A model generated the notes under the pieces. The model was not told the origin of the DNA. It worked only from the letters and a program-made list of their open reading frames with translations, and ran no database searches. 64,000 nucleotides of DNA from Nocardia takedensis NBRC 100417 (GTDB lineage: Bacteria; Actinomycetota; Actinomycetes; Mycobacteriales; Mycobacteriaceae), in contig NZ_BAGG01000093.1 of NCBI RefSeq assembly GCF_000308695.1, positions 62,001-126,000 on the forward strand. Reading direction: 5' to 3'. Positions within the stretch are counted from its first letter, which is position 1. Every line of letters starts with the position of its first letter. This document shows positions 24,750-34,156 of the stretch, piece by piece. The translations under genes were made by a program, and so were the position numbers.

Positions 24750-25834
24750 GCGGACCGCGCGGGAGCCAGCGCCCCGTGCGCGTCACGCCAGGAACCGGCG
24801 ACCGCGGCGTCCAGGGCGGCCGGGTCGGGTGCGCGATCGAACACCGCCCAGGACAGCACGTGCGCGGCCAACCGCGGCGGGATGGCGTTGCCGATCTGCT
24901 GGGCCAGATCGCGGCCCGCCCAGGGATAGTCGGGCGGGAAGGTCTGCAACCGGGCGGCGTCGCGGTGGTCCAGATTGCGCAGGTAGGCGCCCTCGACGGT
25001 CACCATCTTGTTCCGCGACACCTTGCCGGTGACGGTGTAGGCGGGTTCGTCGTGCCGCCGCCGCCCGCGCGCCCGCGGGTCGCCGCCGGTCCCGTAGTTG
25101 GACACGACCACGAATTCGCGGTCGGGGGCCAGCAGCGGGCCCATCGGCAGCCAGGGCGCGAGGTGCGCGTCGGCGGGCGTGGCCGCCCCGCGCGGCCGGA
25201 AGGTGCGGTGCGTGGGCGTCGGCAGGCGGGGACGGCGACGCAGGTGGGCCACCAGGATCGCGCGGCGGCGGGTCTGCGGGACGCCGAACTGCTCGGTGCG
25301 CAGGATGCCCGTCTCGCAGGTGTAGCCGCGGGCACCCAGCACGGCCGCCACGCGCTGCCAGACCGGCAGCACCGCGGGCACCTGTTCCAGCACGATCACC
25401 TCGTAGGGGCGGCGATGCAGGTCGGCGGCGTCCAGCACCCAGCGCAGCGGTTCGAGGACCAGGCCGGTCCGCTCGTCGCGCAAGGTCTTCAGTTCCGCGC
25501 GCACGCTACGGTCGCCCGCGCCCATCCGGTCGACGAAACCCATCACCTCGTCGAGTGCCTGGCGGCCCGCCCCGGTGCCGGCGACCGAGAACGTCTGGCA
25601 CGGCGGACCGCCCGCGAGCACGGTGGCCTCCGGAAAGAGGTCGGGACCGAGGTCGCGCACATCCGCGCCGCGCGTTCCGAGGCCGGCGGCGGTGCGGGTG
25701 GCCAGCGCGTCGGCGTCCCATTCGACGCCGGTCACGGGGATGCCGAGCCAGCGGGCGGCGACGTCGAGACCGCCGGGGCCCGCGAACAGATCGATCATCC
25801 GGGCCGGTGGCGCCGCCCCCGCATCCGACGACAT
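24671..25834 (-). CDS. DNA (cytosine-5-)-methyltransferase
   Basis: A 387-residue C5-cytosine methyltransferase with the ordered motifs: I DLFAGPGGLD (SAM binding, about residue 15), IV GGPPCQTFS (catalytic Cys about 79), a degenerate VI VLEQVP where ENV is usual, VIII QTRRRAILVA, IX RLQTFPPDY and X QIGNAIPP. The target-recognition region between VIII and IX is short and includes SNYGTGGDPRARGRRRH. No restriction endonuclease is adjacent, so it is either an orphan or part of the MoxR/vWA module. It begins 36 bp after the vWA gene. The C-terminal 25 or so residues are low-complexity and overlap the end of iolG. Confidence 0.92.
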   Translation of the reverse strand: MSSDAGAAPPARMIDLFAGPGGLDVAARWLGIPVTGVEWDADALATRTAAGLGTRGADVRDLGPDLFPEATVLAGGPPCQTFSVAGTGAGRQALDEVMGFVDRMGAGDRSVRAELKTLRDERTGLVLEPLRWVLDAADLHRRPYEVIVLEQVPAVLPVWQRVAAVLGARGYTCETGILRTEQFGVPQTRRRAILVAHLRRRPRLPTPTHRTFRPRGAATPADAHLAPWLPMGPLLAPDREFVVVSNYGTGGDPRARGRRRHDEPAYTVTGKVSRNKMVTVEGAYLRNLDHRDAARLQTFPPDYPWAGRDLAQQIGNAIPPRLAAHVLSWAVFDRAPDPAALDAAVAGSWRDAHGALAPARSAQSATLTSATATGRPARRESAQASAM

Positions 25835-25870
25835 GGTGGAAGATCATAGCCCGCGCGCACCGCGCGGGAT

Positions 25871-27319
25871 TCACACCGGCAGCAACCGGGCGATCACCCG
25901 CGAGAGTTGTTCCACGGTGCGGCATTCGTGCATGGTGATGTGCTCGGCGTAACGGTGCGCGGCGCTGTCGCCGGTCGACCAGGAACGCGCGGGTTCCGGG
26001 TTGAGCCAATGCGCGTGCGCGGCGCGCTCGACCAGCAGTCGCACGGTGTCCAGGGCGGGATCGGTGCGGTTGGTGCGGGCGTCGCCGAGGATGAGCAGCG
26101 AGGTGCGCGGGCCAAGGATCTCGGCGTAGCCGTCGGCGAAGCCGCGGAACGCCTCCCCGTAGTTGCTGCTGCCGAAACGCGAGACGCCGGACTCACGGAT
26201 GATGCGGGTCGCGATGCCGGGCGCGGGCGGTTCGCCGGGCGCGAAGAACGCGGTGATCTCGTCGCAGGTGTCGACGAACCCGAAACTGCGTACGCGGGTG
26301 AACTGGTCCTGCAACGCCTGGATCAGGTGCAGGGTGAATTCGGCGAATCCGCTGACCGAGCCGGACAGGTCGGCCAGCACCACCAGGTCCGGTCGGCCGT
26401 GGCGGCGGGCGCGCAGCACCGGGTCGATCGGCACGCCGCCGGTGGCCATCGAGCGACGCAGCGTGCGACGCAGGTCGATGTGTCCGCGCACCGCCTTCTT
26501 GCGACGCGCGGACAGTCGGGTAGCCAGTTTGCGCGCCAACGGCGCGACCATCCGGCGCATCTCGGCCAGGTCCTGTTCGCGCGCGCCGAGGAAGTCGATC
26601 CGGTCGGTCGCCGCTTCCACGCCGCGCCTGGCGATGTGTCCGGTGCCGCGCAGTTCGGCGGTCCGCAGCAGGGCTTCGGTACGCACGGCGGCCTGGAACC
26701 CCTCGACGCGACGACGCGCCTCGATGGTGTGCACGGCGGACTCCAGCGGGGTGCGCGCGCCCATCGCGGCGGCGACGCGCTCGATCAACTCCTCGGGCCG
26801 CAGGGTTTTCATGGTCTGGTACGACGACCACCCCATCCCGGAAGCGGCGCTCACCGGGCCGCCGTTCTGCCCCGCGCCCGCGCCGCCGTAGCCGCCGAGC
26901 AGGGTCAGCGAGCGACGGGCCAGGTCCGTCGGCACGGCCTGCGCGGTACTCGACAGCGCCGCCACCAGCTCCTCGCGCAGTTCCTCCGGCGAGGACGTCC
27001 GCTCCGGTTCCACCCGGGCCACACCGAGGAAATACAGATCGAAGAGCTGGTCGAAGACCGCCCGCTGACCGTCGCGGCGCAACAGGGTCGCGGCCAACCC
27101 GGAGCGCAGCCGATGCGGGTCCGACAGACCGAGGGCCACGATCGCCCGGGCGGCGTCGACGGTTTCGCTCGGACCGGCCGTGATCCCGTGCTCGCGTAGC
27201 ACGCCGACGAAATCGACCAGGCGATCGGTCATCGCGCCCGAGACGGGCAGAGATACAGCGGCGACGGGCGGGGACACAGTCGCGGTGGGCTCGGGCTCAG
27301 CGGCGTCGGGCGCGGTCAC
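25871..27319 (-). CDS. vWA domain protein, CoxE-like
   Basis: A 482-residue protein with a C-terminal von Willebrand factor A domain of the CoxE type. The MIDAS metal site reads VVLADLSGSVSGFAEF and is followed by the threonine-bearing loop of the fold. The N-terminal 200 residues are helical. CoxE-type proteins work with a MoxR AAA+ ATPase, and here the GTG overlaps the moxR stop by four bases. The pair typically acts as a metal-inserting or protein-remodelling chaperone; the client is unknown. An internal ATG at residue 30 is an alternative start. Confidence 0.85.
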   Translation of the reverse strand: MTAPDAAEPEPTATVSPPVAAVSLPVSGAMTDRLVDFVGVLREHGITAGPSETVDAARAIVALGLSDPHRLRSGLAATLLRRDGQRAVFDQLFDLYFLGVARVEPERTSSPEELREELVAALSSTAQAVPTDLARRSLTLLGGYGGAGAGQNGGPVSAASGMGWSSYQTMKTLRPEELIERVAAAMGARTPLESAVHTIEARRRVEGFQAAVRTEALLRTAELRGTGHIARRGVEAATDRIDFLGAREQDLAEMRRMVAPLARKLATRLSARRKKAVRGHIDLRRTLRRSMATGGVPIDPVLRARRHGRPDLVVLADLSGSVSGFAEFTLHLIQALQDQFTRVRSFGFVDTCDEITAFFAPGEPPAPGIATRIIRESGVSRFGSSNYGEAFRGFADGYAEILGPRTSLLILGDARTNRTDPALDTVRLLVERAAHAHWLNPEPARSWSTGDSAAHRYAEHITMHECRTVEQLSRVIARLLPV

Positions 27320-28191
27320 CGCGAGTCCTCGATCGGGTCGAGTCCCAACTGCCGCAGGGCGAGACGGTGATCGGCGCGGTACTTGAGCAGCACACCGAGC
27401 GTCGAGCGCAGGACCTCGCCGCCGAGTTGGCGCGCGCCCAAGGTGACCAGTGTGCGCGCCCAGTCGACGGTCTCGGCGATCGACGGCGTCTTGCGCAGCG
27501 GCAGGGCGCGCAGCGCGCCGACCACGGACACCGCGGCGGCGGCCAGGTCCGCGTCCAGTTCGGGGACGCGCAACCGCACGATCGCGCGCTCCAGTTCCGC
27601 TGTCGGATAGTCGATGTGCAGGTAGAGGCAGCGGCGTTTGAGCGCCTCGGACAGGTCGCGGTCGGCGTTGGAGGTCAGCACGACGAACGGGGTGCGCACG
27701 GCGGTGACGGTGCCCAGTTCCGGGATGCTGACCTGGTGCTCGCCGAGGACCTCGAGCAGCAGACCCTCCATCTCCGCGTCGGCCTTGTCGAGTTCATCGA
27801 TGAGCAGCACGGTGGACCGGGGATTGCGCAAGGCCCGCAGCAGCGGACGTTCGAGCAGGAACTCCTCGGTGAAAACGTGCGCGCGCGTCGCGTCCCAGCC
27901 GTCGCCTGCCGCGGTGATGCGCAACAGTTGGCGGGCATGGTTCCACTCGTAGAGAGCGCGGGATTCATCGATGCCCTCGTAGCACTGCAACCGCACCAGA
28001 TCCGCGTCCGCCGCGGCGGCGACGGCGCGGGCGAGTTCGGTCTTGCCCACCCCGGCGGGTCCCTCGACCAGCAGCGGTTTGCCCAAGTGGTCGGCCAGGA
28101 AGACCGCGGTGGCGATATCGGTGGAGGGCAGGTAGTCGGCCGCGGTCAGCGCGCGGGTGACCTGCTCCACCGAATCGAAGAACTTACTCAT
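27316..28191 (-). CDS. MoxR-family AAA+ ATPase
   Basis: A 291-residue AAA+ ATPase. Walker A is VEGPAGVGKTELARAV, Walker B is STVLLIDELDKAD, and sensor 1 is FVVLTSNADRDLSEALKRRC. The length and the lid helix fit the MoxR group, which partner vWA proteins. It is the second gene of DUF2252-moxR-vWA-methyltransferase on the minus strand, 22 bp after DUF2252 and coupled by GTGA to the vWA gene. Confidence 0.9.
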   Translation of the reverse strand: MSKFFDSVEQVTRALTAADYLPSTDIATAVFLADHLGKPLLVEGPAGVGKTELARAVAAAADADLVRLQCYEGIDESRALYEWNHARQLLRITAAGDGWDATRAHVFTEEFLLERPLLRALRNPRSTVLLIDELDKADAEMEGLLLEVLGEHQVSIPELGTVTAVRTPFVVLTSNADRDLSEALKRRCLYLHIDYPTAELERAIVRLRVPELDADLAAAAVSVVGALRALPLRKTPSIAETVDWARTLVTLGARQLGGEVLRSTLGVLLKYRADHRLALRQLGLDPIEDSR

Positions 28192-28213
28192 CGGTAACCA
28201 GTGTAGAAGGAAC

Positions 28214-29569
28214 TCAGTCCTCCACGGCCACCGCCACCCGCCCCTCGGCGACGGCCTCCACCAAGCCCTGATGGTCGATCAGCGTCTGATCGGCGTAGGC
28301 CATCGCGAAAACCGCCATCGCGCGGTCGAAGGCGTCGCCCGAGCCCAGGTAGGCGGCGATCGCGACCCGATCACCGGAACGGGCGTGCGCCCGCGCCAAG
28401 GTGTGCCCGCACAGCGTCGCGTACTTCGCCAGTTCGCCCGGCGACAGGTTCTCCACCACCGCCGACCCCTTCATGTCGCGCAACTGCCGCCAATAGAAGT
28501 AGCGTCCGCCCGGCCCCGTCGCCCAGCCGAGGAAGATATCGCTGGCCGCCTGCATGAGCCGCTGCCCGTGCACCACCCGGTGCCCCTGGTGCTTGAATCG
28601 ACTCGCCGCCAGATGCGGTGTCAGCACCGAATTCTCGGCCTCCTTGACCTGGAGGAACAGGGGACTGCCGGTGTCGCGGTCGACCATCAGCCCGATGAAA
28701 CACCGGGTGCCGACACTGCCGACGCCGACCACTTTCAACGCGACCTCCACCAAGCGGTGCCGGTCCAGCAGCACCCGGCGCTCCTCGGGCAGGCTGCGCC
28801 GGTAGGCGGCGAAGACACCCGACAGGTCCAGCGCCTCGGGTTCGTCGATGGGAACCAACAGCGGCGGCCGGTGCCGGATGCGCGGACTGCCGTCCTCGCC
28901 CGGTTCGGTCAACTTCGACAGCGCGCGCAGACTGGTGTTGGCCCGCGCGGTCGCCAACGCCTTCTCGACCCCCTTGCGCCGCTTCGGCTTGCGCGCCAAC
29001 TCCACCACCGACTCGGCGTCCACCCGCAGATACCAGACGTCCATCCCGTCCATGCCCGCCACCCGCAGCATCGTCTCGCGATAGCCGCGCGCCGCGGCCA
29101 GCACCGCCTTCTCCGCCTGGGCGTCGGTGAAACCGTTGCCGCGCGCCGCCACCGCCACACTGGCGACCAATCGCTTCACATCCCACTCGAAGGGACCCGG
29201 CAAAGTCTCGTCGAAATCGTTGAGGTCGAACAGCAGCGCGCGCTCCGGGGAGGCGAACAACCCGAAATTCGACAGGTGCGCGTCACCGCAGAGCTGCGCC
29301 GTCAACCCCGATTTCGGCCCCGAGGCCAGATCCGCGGCCATCACCGCGGGCGCGCCGCGCAGGAACGGGAACGGCGCGGCGGCCATCCGCCCGTAACGGA
29401 TCGGAACCAGCGGCGCCAGCCGCGTCCTGGCCTGCCTGTCCAGGATGGTCAGCGGATCGACCCGGTCCGGCGCGGCCGTCCACCGCCCCAACGCCGCCCG
29501 CGACACCCGCTTGCGCGCCAACCGCCCCGCTTCGACCCCCGAGACCTCGGATTCGACCGTCGCCGTCAT
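28214..29569 (-). CDS. DUF2252 family protein
   Basis: A 451-residue protein of the DUF2252 family (COG4320), which has a protein-kinase-like or aminoglycoside-phosphotransferase-like look. Visible segments are CGDAHLSNFGLFASPER and FDLNDFDETLPGPFEWDVKRL, the conserved active-site-like region, and later KVVGVGSVGTRCF. Function is unknown. I start at the ATG at 29569 (MTATVESEVSG); 71 further residues are open upstream but lack coding bias. It is the probable first gene of the four-gene minus-strand run. Confidence 0.82.
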   Translation of the reverse strand: MTATVESEVSGVEAGRLARKRVSRAALGRWTAAPDRVDPLTILDRQARTRLAPLVPIRYGRMAAAPFPFLRGAPAVMAADLASGPKSGLTAQLCGDAHLSNFGLFASPERALLFDLNDFDETLPGPFEWDVKRLVASVAVAARGNGFTDAQAEKAVLAAARGYRETMLRVAGMDGMDVWYLRVDAESVVELARKPKRRKGVEKALATARANTSLRALSKLTEPGEDGSPRIRHRPPLLVPIDEPEALDLSGVFAAYRRSLPEERRVLLDRHRLVEVALKVVGVGSVGTRCFIGLMVDRDTGSPLFLQVKEAENSVLTPHLAASRFKHQGHRVVHGQRLMQAASDIFLGWATGPGGRYFYWRQLRDMKGSAVVENLSPGELAKYATLCGHTLARAHARSGDRVAIAAYLGSGDAFDRAMAVFAMAYADQTLIDHQGLVEAVAEGRVAVAVED

Positions 29570-29975
29570 CCCCACAGTCTTGCTCGACGGATGCCACAGA
29601 TCAAGACACGGAACGATTGCCCGACACGTTGCGCGCTTGAGCTGCCACGATGACTCACAGATCGGATTGCCAATTATTAGCCATCGACGGTTACCGCTCG
29701 TCGAGCCGCCCGACGAGCGAGTCGATCGGCACTCAGCGGACCTCCTCCGGGTTCCCACCCAGCACCGCGCACCGCGAGTCATCAGAACGGATGAACTTCA
29801 CCGGAATCCGCCCAACACCCGTGACCTGTCGATTCCGGTGCGGCACAGTGTAGGTCGTACGGAGCTCGCCGGTCGGCGCGCCGGGTCCGATCCCCTCCCG
29901 AACCCGGCCGCTGCCGCCTCCGACGCGAAAACCGGCGGCTCCGACGAGTATCGACCGTTCTCGGAAGGAATCACG
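29570..29975. other. Divergent intergenic region without a supported gene
   Basis: About 400 bp between the DUF2252 gene and a small secreted protein gene. The first 130 bp is AT-richer (TTGCCAATTATTAGCCATC) and probably carries the DUF2252 promoter. A ribosome binding site GGAAGGA precedes 29976. Nothing else is supported. Confidence 0.4.
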
Positions 29976-30290
29976 GTGTACAGCAACAGAAATACCCGGC
30001 GACTGCTCGGCGCGGCCGCCGTCGCCGGCGCGCTCGCCACGCTCCCCGTCCTGACCGCCGGATCGGCCGCGGCCACACCGCAGACCGGTGCGCCGCAGGT
30101 CACCGAGGTCGGGCGCGGCCACGACTGCCGCCGCGACAAGCCCTGGGAGGACTTCTTCGACAACGACCGGTACGGGCGCGGCGGCCACCACCACGGCCAC
30201 TGCGGCGACCGCAAGCCGTGGGACCTCGACAACCCGTGGGACGCGCCGTGGCGGGGCTTCCGGGTCGAAGGTTCCTTCGGCAGCAGCTAG
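29976..30290 (+). CDS. Small secreted protein rich in His, Asp and Trp
   Basis: A 104-residue protein that starts at GTG with GGAAGGA upstream. Residues 1-34 form a Sec signal peptide (Arg-rich start, then LLGAAAVAGALATLPVLTAG, cleavage near SAAATPQ). The mature part contains two related segments, CRRDKPWEDFFDND and CGDRKPWDLDNPWDAPW, linked by a Gly/His stretch GRGGHHHGH. The two cysteines and the His cluster could bind metal or form a disulfide. I do not recognise the family. A bidirectional terminator separates it from ilvC. Confidence 0.75.
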   Translation: MYSNRNTRRLLGAAAVAGALATLPVLTAGSAAATPQTGAPQVTEVGRGHDCRRDKPWEDFFDNDRYGRGGHHHGHCGDRKPWDLDNPWDAPWRGFRVEGSFGSS

Positions 30291-30298
30291 CGGAACAC

Positions 30299-30334
30299 CG
30301 ATGGCCCGCTCCCCCGGAAGGGAACGGGCCATCG
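30299..30334. terminator. Bidirectional terminator before ilvC end
   Basis: A 10-bp perfect stem CGATGGCCCG/CGGGCCATCG extended by further pairing CTCCC/GGGAA in the loop, between the convergent secreted-protein and ilvC genes. Confidence 0.7.
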
Positions 30335-30348
30335 CGGTTCGACCGGAC

Positions 30349-31362
30349 TCAGGCGGTCTCGGTGATGGGGCGATCCACCCAGCTCATCAGGCCGCGCAAC
30401 TTGGCGCCGGTGACCTCGATCGGGTGCTCGGCGTTCTGCTTGCGCAGACCTTCGAGCTCCTTGTTGCCGCCCTCGACGTTGGCGACCAGGCGCTTGACGA
30501 AGGTGCCGTCCTGGATGTCCTTGAGGATGTCCTGCATCCGCTTCTTGGTGTCGGCGTCGATGACCCGCGGGCCCGAGAGGTAGCCGCCGAACTCGGCGGT
30601 GTCGGACACCGAGTAGTTCATCCGCGCGATGCCGCCCTCGTACATGAGGTCGACGATCAGCTTCAGCTCGTGCAGCACCTCGAAGTAGGCCATCTCCGGG
30701 GCGTAACCGGCCTCGACCATGACCTCGAAACCGGTCTTGACCAGTTCCTCGGTGCCACCGCAGAGCACGGCCTGCTCACCGAACAGGTCGGTCTCGGTCT
30801 CTTCCTTGAACGTGGTCTTGATGACGCCGGCGCGGGTGCCGCCGATGCCCTTGGCGTAGGACAGCGCCAGCGCCTGGCCCTCGCCCTTCGGGTCCTGGTC
30901 GATGGCGATCAGGGCCGGGACGCCCTTGCCGTCGACGAACTGGCGGCGCACCAGGTGGCCGGGGCCCTTCGGCGCGACCATGCCGATGGTGACGTTCGCG
31001 GGGGGCTTGATCAGGCCGAAGTGGATGTTGAGGCCGTGGCCGAAGAACAGCGCGTCGCCGTCCTTCAGGTTCGGCTCGATGTCGTTGGTGAAGATCGAGG
31101 CCTGCGCGGTGTCGGGCGCGAGCACCATGATCACCTCGGCCCACTCCGCGACCTCGGCCGGGGTGCCGACGGTCAGGCCCGCCTCCTCGGCCTTGGGACG
31201 CGACTTCGAACCCTCGGCCAGACCGACGCGCACGTCGACGCCCGAGTCGCGCAGGCTCAGCGAATGCGCGTGGCCCTGGCTGCCGTAGCCGATGACAGCG
31301 ACCTTGCGGCCCTGGATGATCGACAGATCGGCGTCGTCGTCGTAGAACATCTCGACTGCCAC
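30349..31362 (-). CDS. ilvC: Ketol-acid reductoisomerase (NADP+)
   Basis: A 337-residue class I KARI, the second common enzyme of isoleucine and valine synthesis. The Rossmann motif is VIGYGSQGHAHSLSLRDSG and the metal-binding region includes ETDLFGEQAVLCGG with the Asp and Glu ligands. The start is GTG with GGAAGGA upstream. The 208 bp between ilvN and ilvC contains a CCCCGCC-CGA-GGCGGGG hairpin (31387-31403) that might affect read-through from ilvBN. It is the third gene of ilvB-ilvN-ilvC. Confidence 0.97.
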   Translation of the reverse strand: MAVEMFYDDDADLSIIQGRKVAVIGYGSQGHAHSLSLRDSGVDVRVGLAEGSKSRPKAEEAGLTVGTPAEVAEWAEVIMVLAPDTAQASIFTNDIEPNLKDGDALFFGHGLNIHFGLIKPPANVTIGMVAPKGPGHLVRRQFVDGKGVPALIAIDQDPKGEGQALALSYAKGIGGTRAGVIKTTFKEETETDLFGEQAVLCGGTEELVKTGFEVMVEAGYAPEMAYFEVLHELKLIVDLMYEGGIARMNYSVSDTAEFGGYLSGPRVIDADTKKRMQDILKDIQDGTFVKRLVANVEGGNKELEGLRKQNAEHPIEVTGAKLRGLMSWVDRPITETA

Positions 31363-31570
31363 AGTGGTTCCTTCCGGGGGGATCGTCCCCGCCCGAGGCG
31401 GGGCACACCGAACTTCGTCGGTGCTCTCGTTTTCTGGGTCAAGACCCCGTGGGGCACGGGGGTTGGATCAAACCCGCTGGGCGGGGGCGGCACGCCGTCC
31501 GTCGATCGGACAAAAGGTTAGCCTGTGGCCGCGACCGGGTCGTCGGCCACCGTCGGGCGCCGCCCGCGCC

Positions 31571-32074
31571 TCACCGGGTCGCGGTGATGGACTTCGGGCC
31601 GCGTCCGACCGCCACGACGCCCGACTGCACGATCTCGCGGATTCCGTACGGTTCGAGCATGCGCAGCAGCGCGTCGAGCTTGGACCGGGTCCCGGTCGCC
31701 TCGACGGTGAGCGCGTCCGGGGACACGTCGATGACCTTCGCGCGGAACAAAGTGACCGCTTCGATCACCTGGGTCCGCACACTGGCGTCGGCACGCACCT
31801 TCACCAGGATCAGTTCGCGGGCCACCGAGGCGTCGGCGTCCTGCTCAACGATCTTGATGACGTTCACCAGTTTGTTGAGCTGCTTGGTGACCTGCTCCAA
31901 CGGCAGGTCGTCCACGGTGACCACGATCGTCATCCGGGAGATCTCGGGCAGTTCGGTGCCGCCGACCGCCAGCGACTCGATGTTGAATCCGCGCCGCGAG
32001 AACAGGCTCGCGACCCGCGCCAGCACGCCCGGCTTGTCCTCGACGAGAACGCTCAGCGTGTGGGTGGTACTCAT
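31571..32074 (-). CDS. ilvN: Acetolactate synthase small (regulatory) subunit
   Basis: IlvN, 167 residues, gives valine sensitivity to acetolactate synthase. It has the N-terminal ACT domain (TLSVLVEDKPGVLARVASLFSRRGFNIESL, quoted here in part: VEDKPGVLARVASLF) and the C-terminal domain that contacts the catalytic subunit. The ATG at 32074 overlaps the ilvB stop by four bases. Its length matches mycobacterial IlvN. Confidence 0.97.
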   Translation of the reverse strand: MSTTHTLSVLVEDKPGVLARVASLFSRRGFNIESLAVGGTELPEISRMTIVVTVDDLPLEQVTKQLNKLVNVIKIVEQDADASVARELILVKVRADASVRTQVIEAVTLFRAKVIDVSPDALTVEATGTRSKLDALLRMLEPYGIREIVQSGVVAVGRGPKSITATR

Positions 32075-34020
32075 TCGCTCCCCTGGTTCTGCTCGGTGCC
32101 CGCCGCGTCGGCGTCGGCCTGCTCGTGATGCTGGTTCAGGGCCTCGTGGATGACGGCGGGCTCGGCGGCCTGCTCGTCCTCGTCGAAGAGCGGACGGATG
32201 CCGCGCGCGGCCATGATCTCGTCGTTGCTGGTGCCCGCGGCGACCATCGGCCACACCTGGGCGTCCTTGCCGACGATGAAATCGATCACCACGGGGCGGT
32301 CGTTGATCGACTGCGCCTCGCGGATCGCGGCCTCGACCTCGTCTTCCTTCTCCACCCGGATGCCGTGGCAGCCCAGCGCCTCGGCGAGCTTGACGAAGTC
32401 GGGGATGCGCAGGGTGTGCGTGCCCAGGTCGGTGTTGGAGTAGCGCTCCTCGTAGAACAAGGTCTGCCACTGCCGGACCATGCCGAGATTGCCGTTGTTG
32501 ATCAGCGCGACCTTGATCGGGACGCCCTCCACCGCGCAGGTGGCCAGTTCCTGATTGGTCATCTGGAAGCAGCCGTCGCCGTCGACCGCCCACACTTCCT
32601 TGTCCGGTGCGCCCATCTTCGCGCCCATGGCGGCGGGCACCGCGTAGCCCATGGTGCCGAGACCGCCGGAGTTCAGCCAGGTCCGCGGCTTCTCGTACTT
32701 GATGAACTGGGCCGCCCACATCTGGTGCTGGCCCACGCCCGCGCAGTACACCGCGTCGGGACCGGCCAGTTCGCCCAGCTTCTGGATGACGTACTCCGGC
32801 GAGAGCGAACCGTCGCTCGGCGCGGTCCAGCCCAGGGGGTAGCCGTCGCGGATCCCGTCGAGGTAGGCCCACCAGGCGGCGAGGTCGAGTTTCGGCGCAC
32901 CCGCCGGATCGGCCTTGAGGGTTTCGATCAGCTCGACGATCACCTCGCGGCAGTCACCCACGATCGGGACGTCGGCGTGGCGGTTCTTGCCGATCTCGGC
33001 CGGGTCGATGTCGGCGTGGATGACCCGCGCGTCCGGCGCGAAGGAATCCAGCTGACCGGTGACGCGGTCGTCGAAACGCGCGCCGAGGGTGATCAGCAGA
33101 TCGGACTTCTGCAAGGCCGCGACCGCGCCGACCGTGCCGTGCATCCCCGGCATGCCCATGTTGAGCCGGTGACTGTCGGGGAACGCGCCGCGCGCCATCA
33201 GCGTGGTGACCACCGGGATGCCGGTCAGTTCGGCCAGTTCCAGCAGTTCGGCCGAGGCGTCGGCCTTGATGACGCCGCCGCCCACGTACAGCACGGGCTG
33301 CTTGGCCTCGAGGATCATCCGCGCGGCCTCGCGCACCTGCTTGCCGTGCGGTTTGGTGACCGGACGGTAGCCGGGTAAGCGCATCTCCGGCGGCCAGCTG
33401 AACGTGGTCTGCGCCTGTAGGACGTCCTTGGGGATGTCGACCAGGACCGCGCCCGGGCGGCCCGAAGCGGCCAGATAGAACGCCTCGGCCATGATCCGCG
33501 GGATGTCGATGCCGTCGGTGATCAGGAAGTTGTGCTTGGTGACCGGCATGGTGATGCCGGAGATGTCGGCTTCCTGGAAGGCGTCGGTGCCGATCAGGCC
33601 GCGGCCGACCTGTCCGGTGATCGCCACGATCGGCACCGAGTCCATCTGGGCGTCGGCGATCGGGGTGACCAGATTCGTCGCGCCGGGGCCCGAGGTCGCC
33701 ATACAGACGCCGACCTTGCCGGTGGCCTGGGCGTATCCGGTGGCCGCGTGGCCCGCGCCCTGCTCGTGGCGCACGAGCACGTGGCGCACCTTGGTCGAAT
33801 CGAAGAGCGGATCGTAGACCGGGAGGATCGCGCCGCCGGGAATGCCGAATACGGTGTCGACCTCGAGCTCCTCGAGCGCGCGGACGACCGACTGCGCCCC
33901 GGTGACCCGCTCCGGCGGGACCTGGCGGCGGTTGCCCGCCGCGGCGGCAGGGGCTGCCTGCTGATTCGAAGGCGCGGACCGGCGGGCCGATGGCCCCGGT
34001 CGTGCGGTTGGTGCGCTCAC
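32071..34020 (-). CDS. ilvB: Acetolactate synthase large (catalytic) subunit
   Basis: This ThDP enzyme of 649 residues makes acetolactate and acetohydroxybutyrate, the first common step of branched-chain amino acid synthesis. It has the catalytic-Glu region RHEQGAGHAATGYAQATG, FAD-binding segments, and the ThDP motif GDGCFQMTNQELATCAVEG. I start at the GTG at 34020 (reading SAPTARPG), because AGGAAC precedes it and mycobacterial IlvB begins the same way; 19 more codons are open upstream. Expression is predicted to be controlled by the attenuator 140-300 bp upstream. Confidence 0.96.
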   Translation of the reverse strand: MSAPTARPGPSARRSAPSNQQAAPAAAAGNRRQVPPERVTGAQSVVRALEELEVDTVFGIPGGAILPVYDPLFDSTKVRHVLVRHEQGAGHAATGYAQATGKVGVCMATSGPGATNLVTPIADAQMDSVPIVAITGQVGRGLIGTDAFQEADISGITMPVTKHNFLITDGIDIPRIMAEAFYLAASGRPGAVLVDIPKDVLQAQTTFSWPPEMRLPGYRPVTKPHGKQVREAARMILEAKQPVLYVGGGVIKADASAELLELAELTGIPVVTTLMARGAFPDSHRLNMGMPGMHGTVGAVAALQKSDLLITLGARFDDRVTGQLDSFAPDARVIHADIDPAEIGKNRHADVPIVGDCREVIVELIETLKADPAGAPKLDLAAWWAYLDGIRDGYPLGWTAPSDGSLSPEYVIQKLGELAGPDAVYCAGVGQHQMWAAQFIKYEKPRTWLNSGGLGTMGYAVPAAMGAKMGAPDKEVWAVDGDGCFQMTNQELATCAVEGVPIKVALINNGNLGMVRQWQTLFYEERYSNTDLGTHTLRIPDFVKLAEALGCHGIRVEKEDEVEAAIREAQSINDRPVVIDFIVGKDAQVWPMVAAGTSNDEIMAARGIRPLFDEDEQAAEPAVIHEALNQHHEQADADAAGTEQNQGSE

Positions 34021-34156
34021 CGTCTTCGTTCCTAACTGTTCGTACTGGACCCCGGACAACACTGGTGGATGCGGCATGTTCTGGGCGCTGTGCTCTCGGT
34101 GTTACGGGTGGAAGCGCCGTGCGACGCCCCACCGCGCGGACTTTCGCCCGAACACG

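Noticed and set aside
31363..31570. A second attenuator before ilvC
   Set aside because: A GC hairpin is present (31387-31403) but there is no leader peptide and no T-run, so it is noted only as possible structure.
34021..34077. Longer ilvB start (ATG at 34077)
   Set aside because: The GTG at 34020 has a ribosome binding site and matches the family start; the extra 19 codons lack coding bias.
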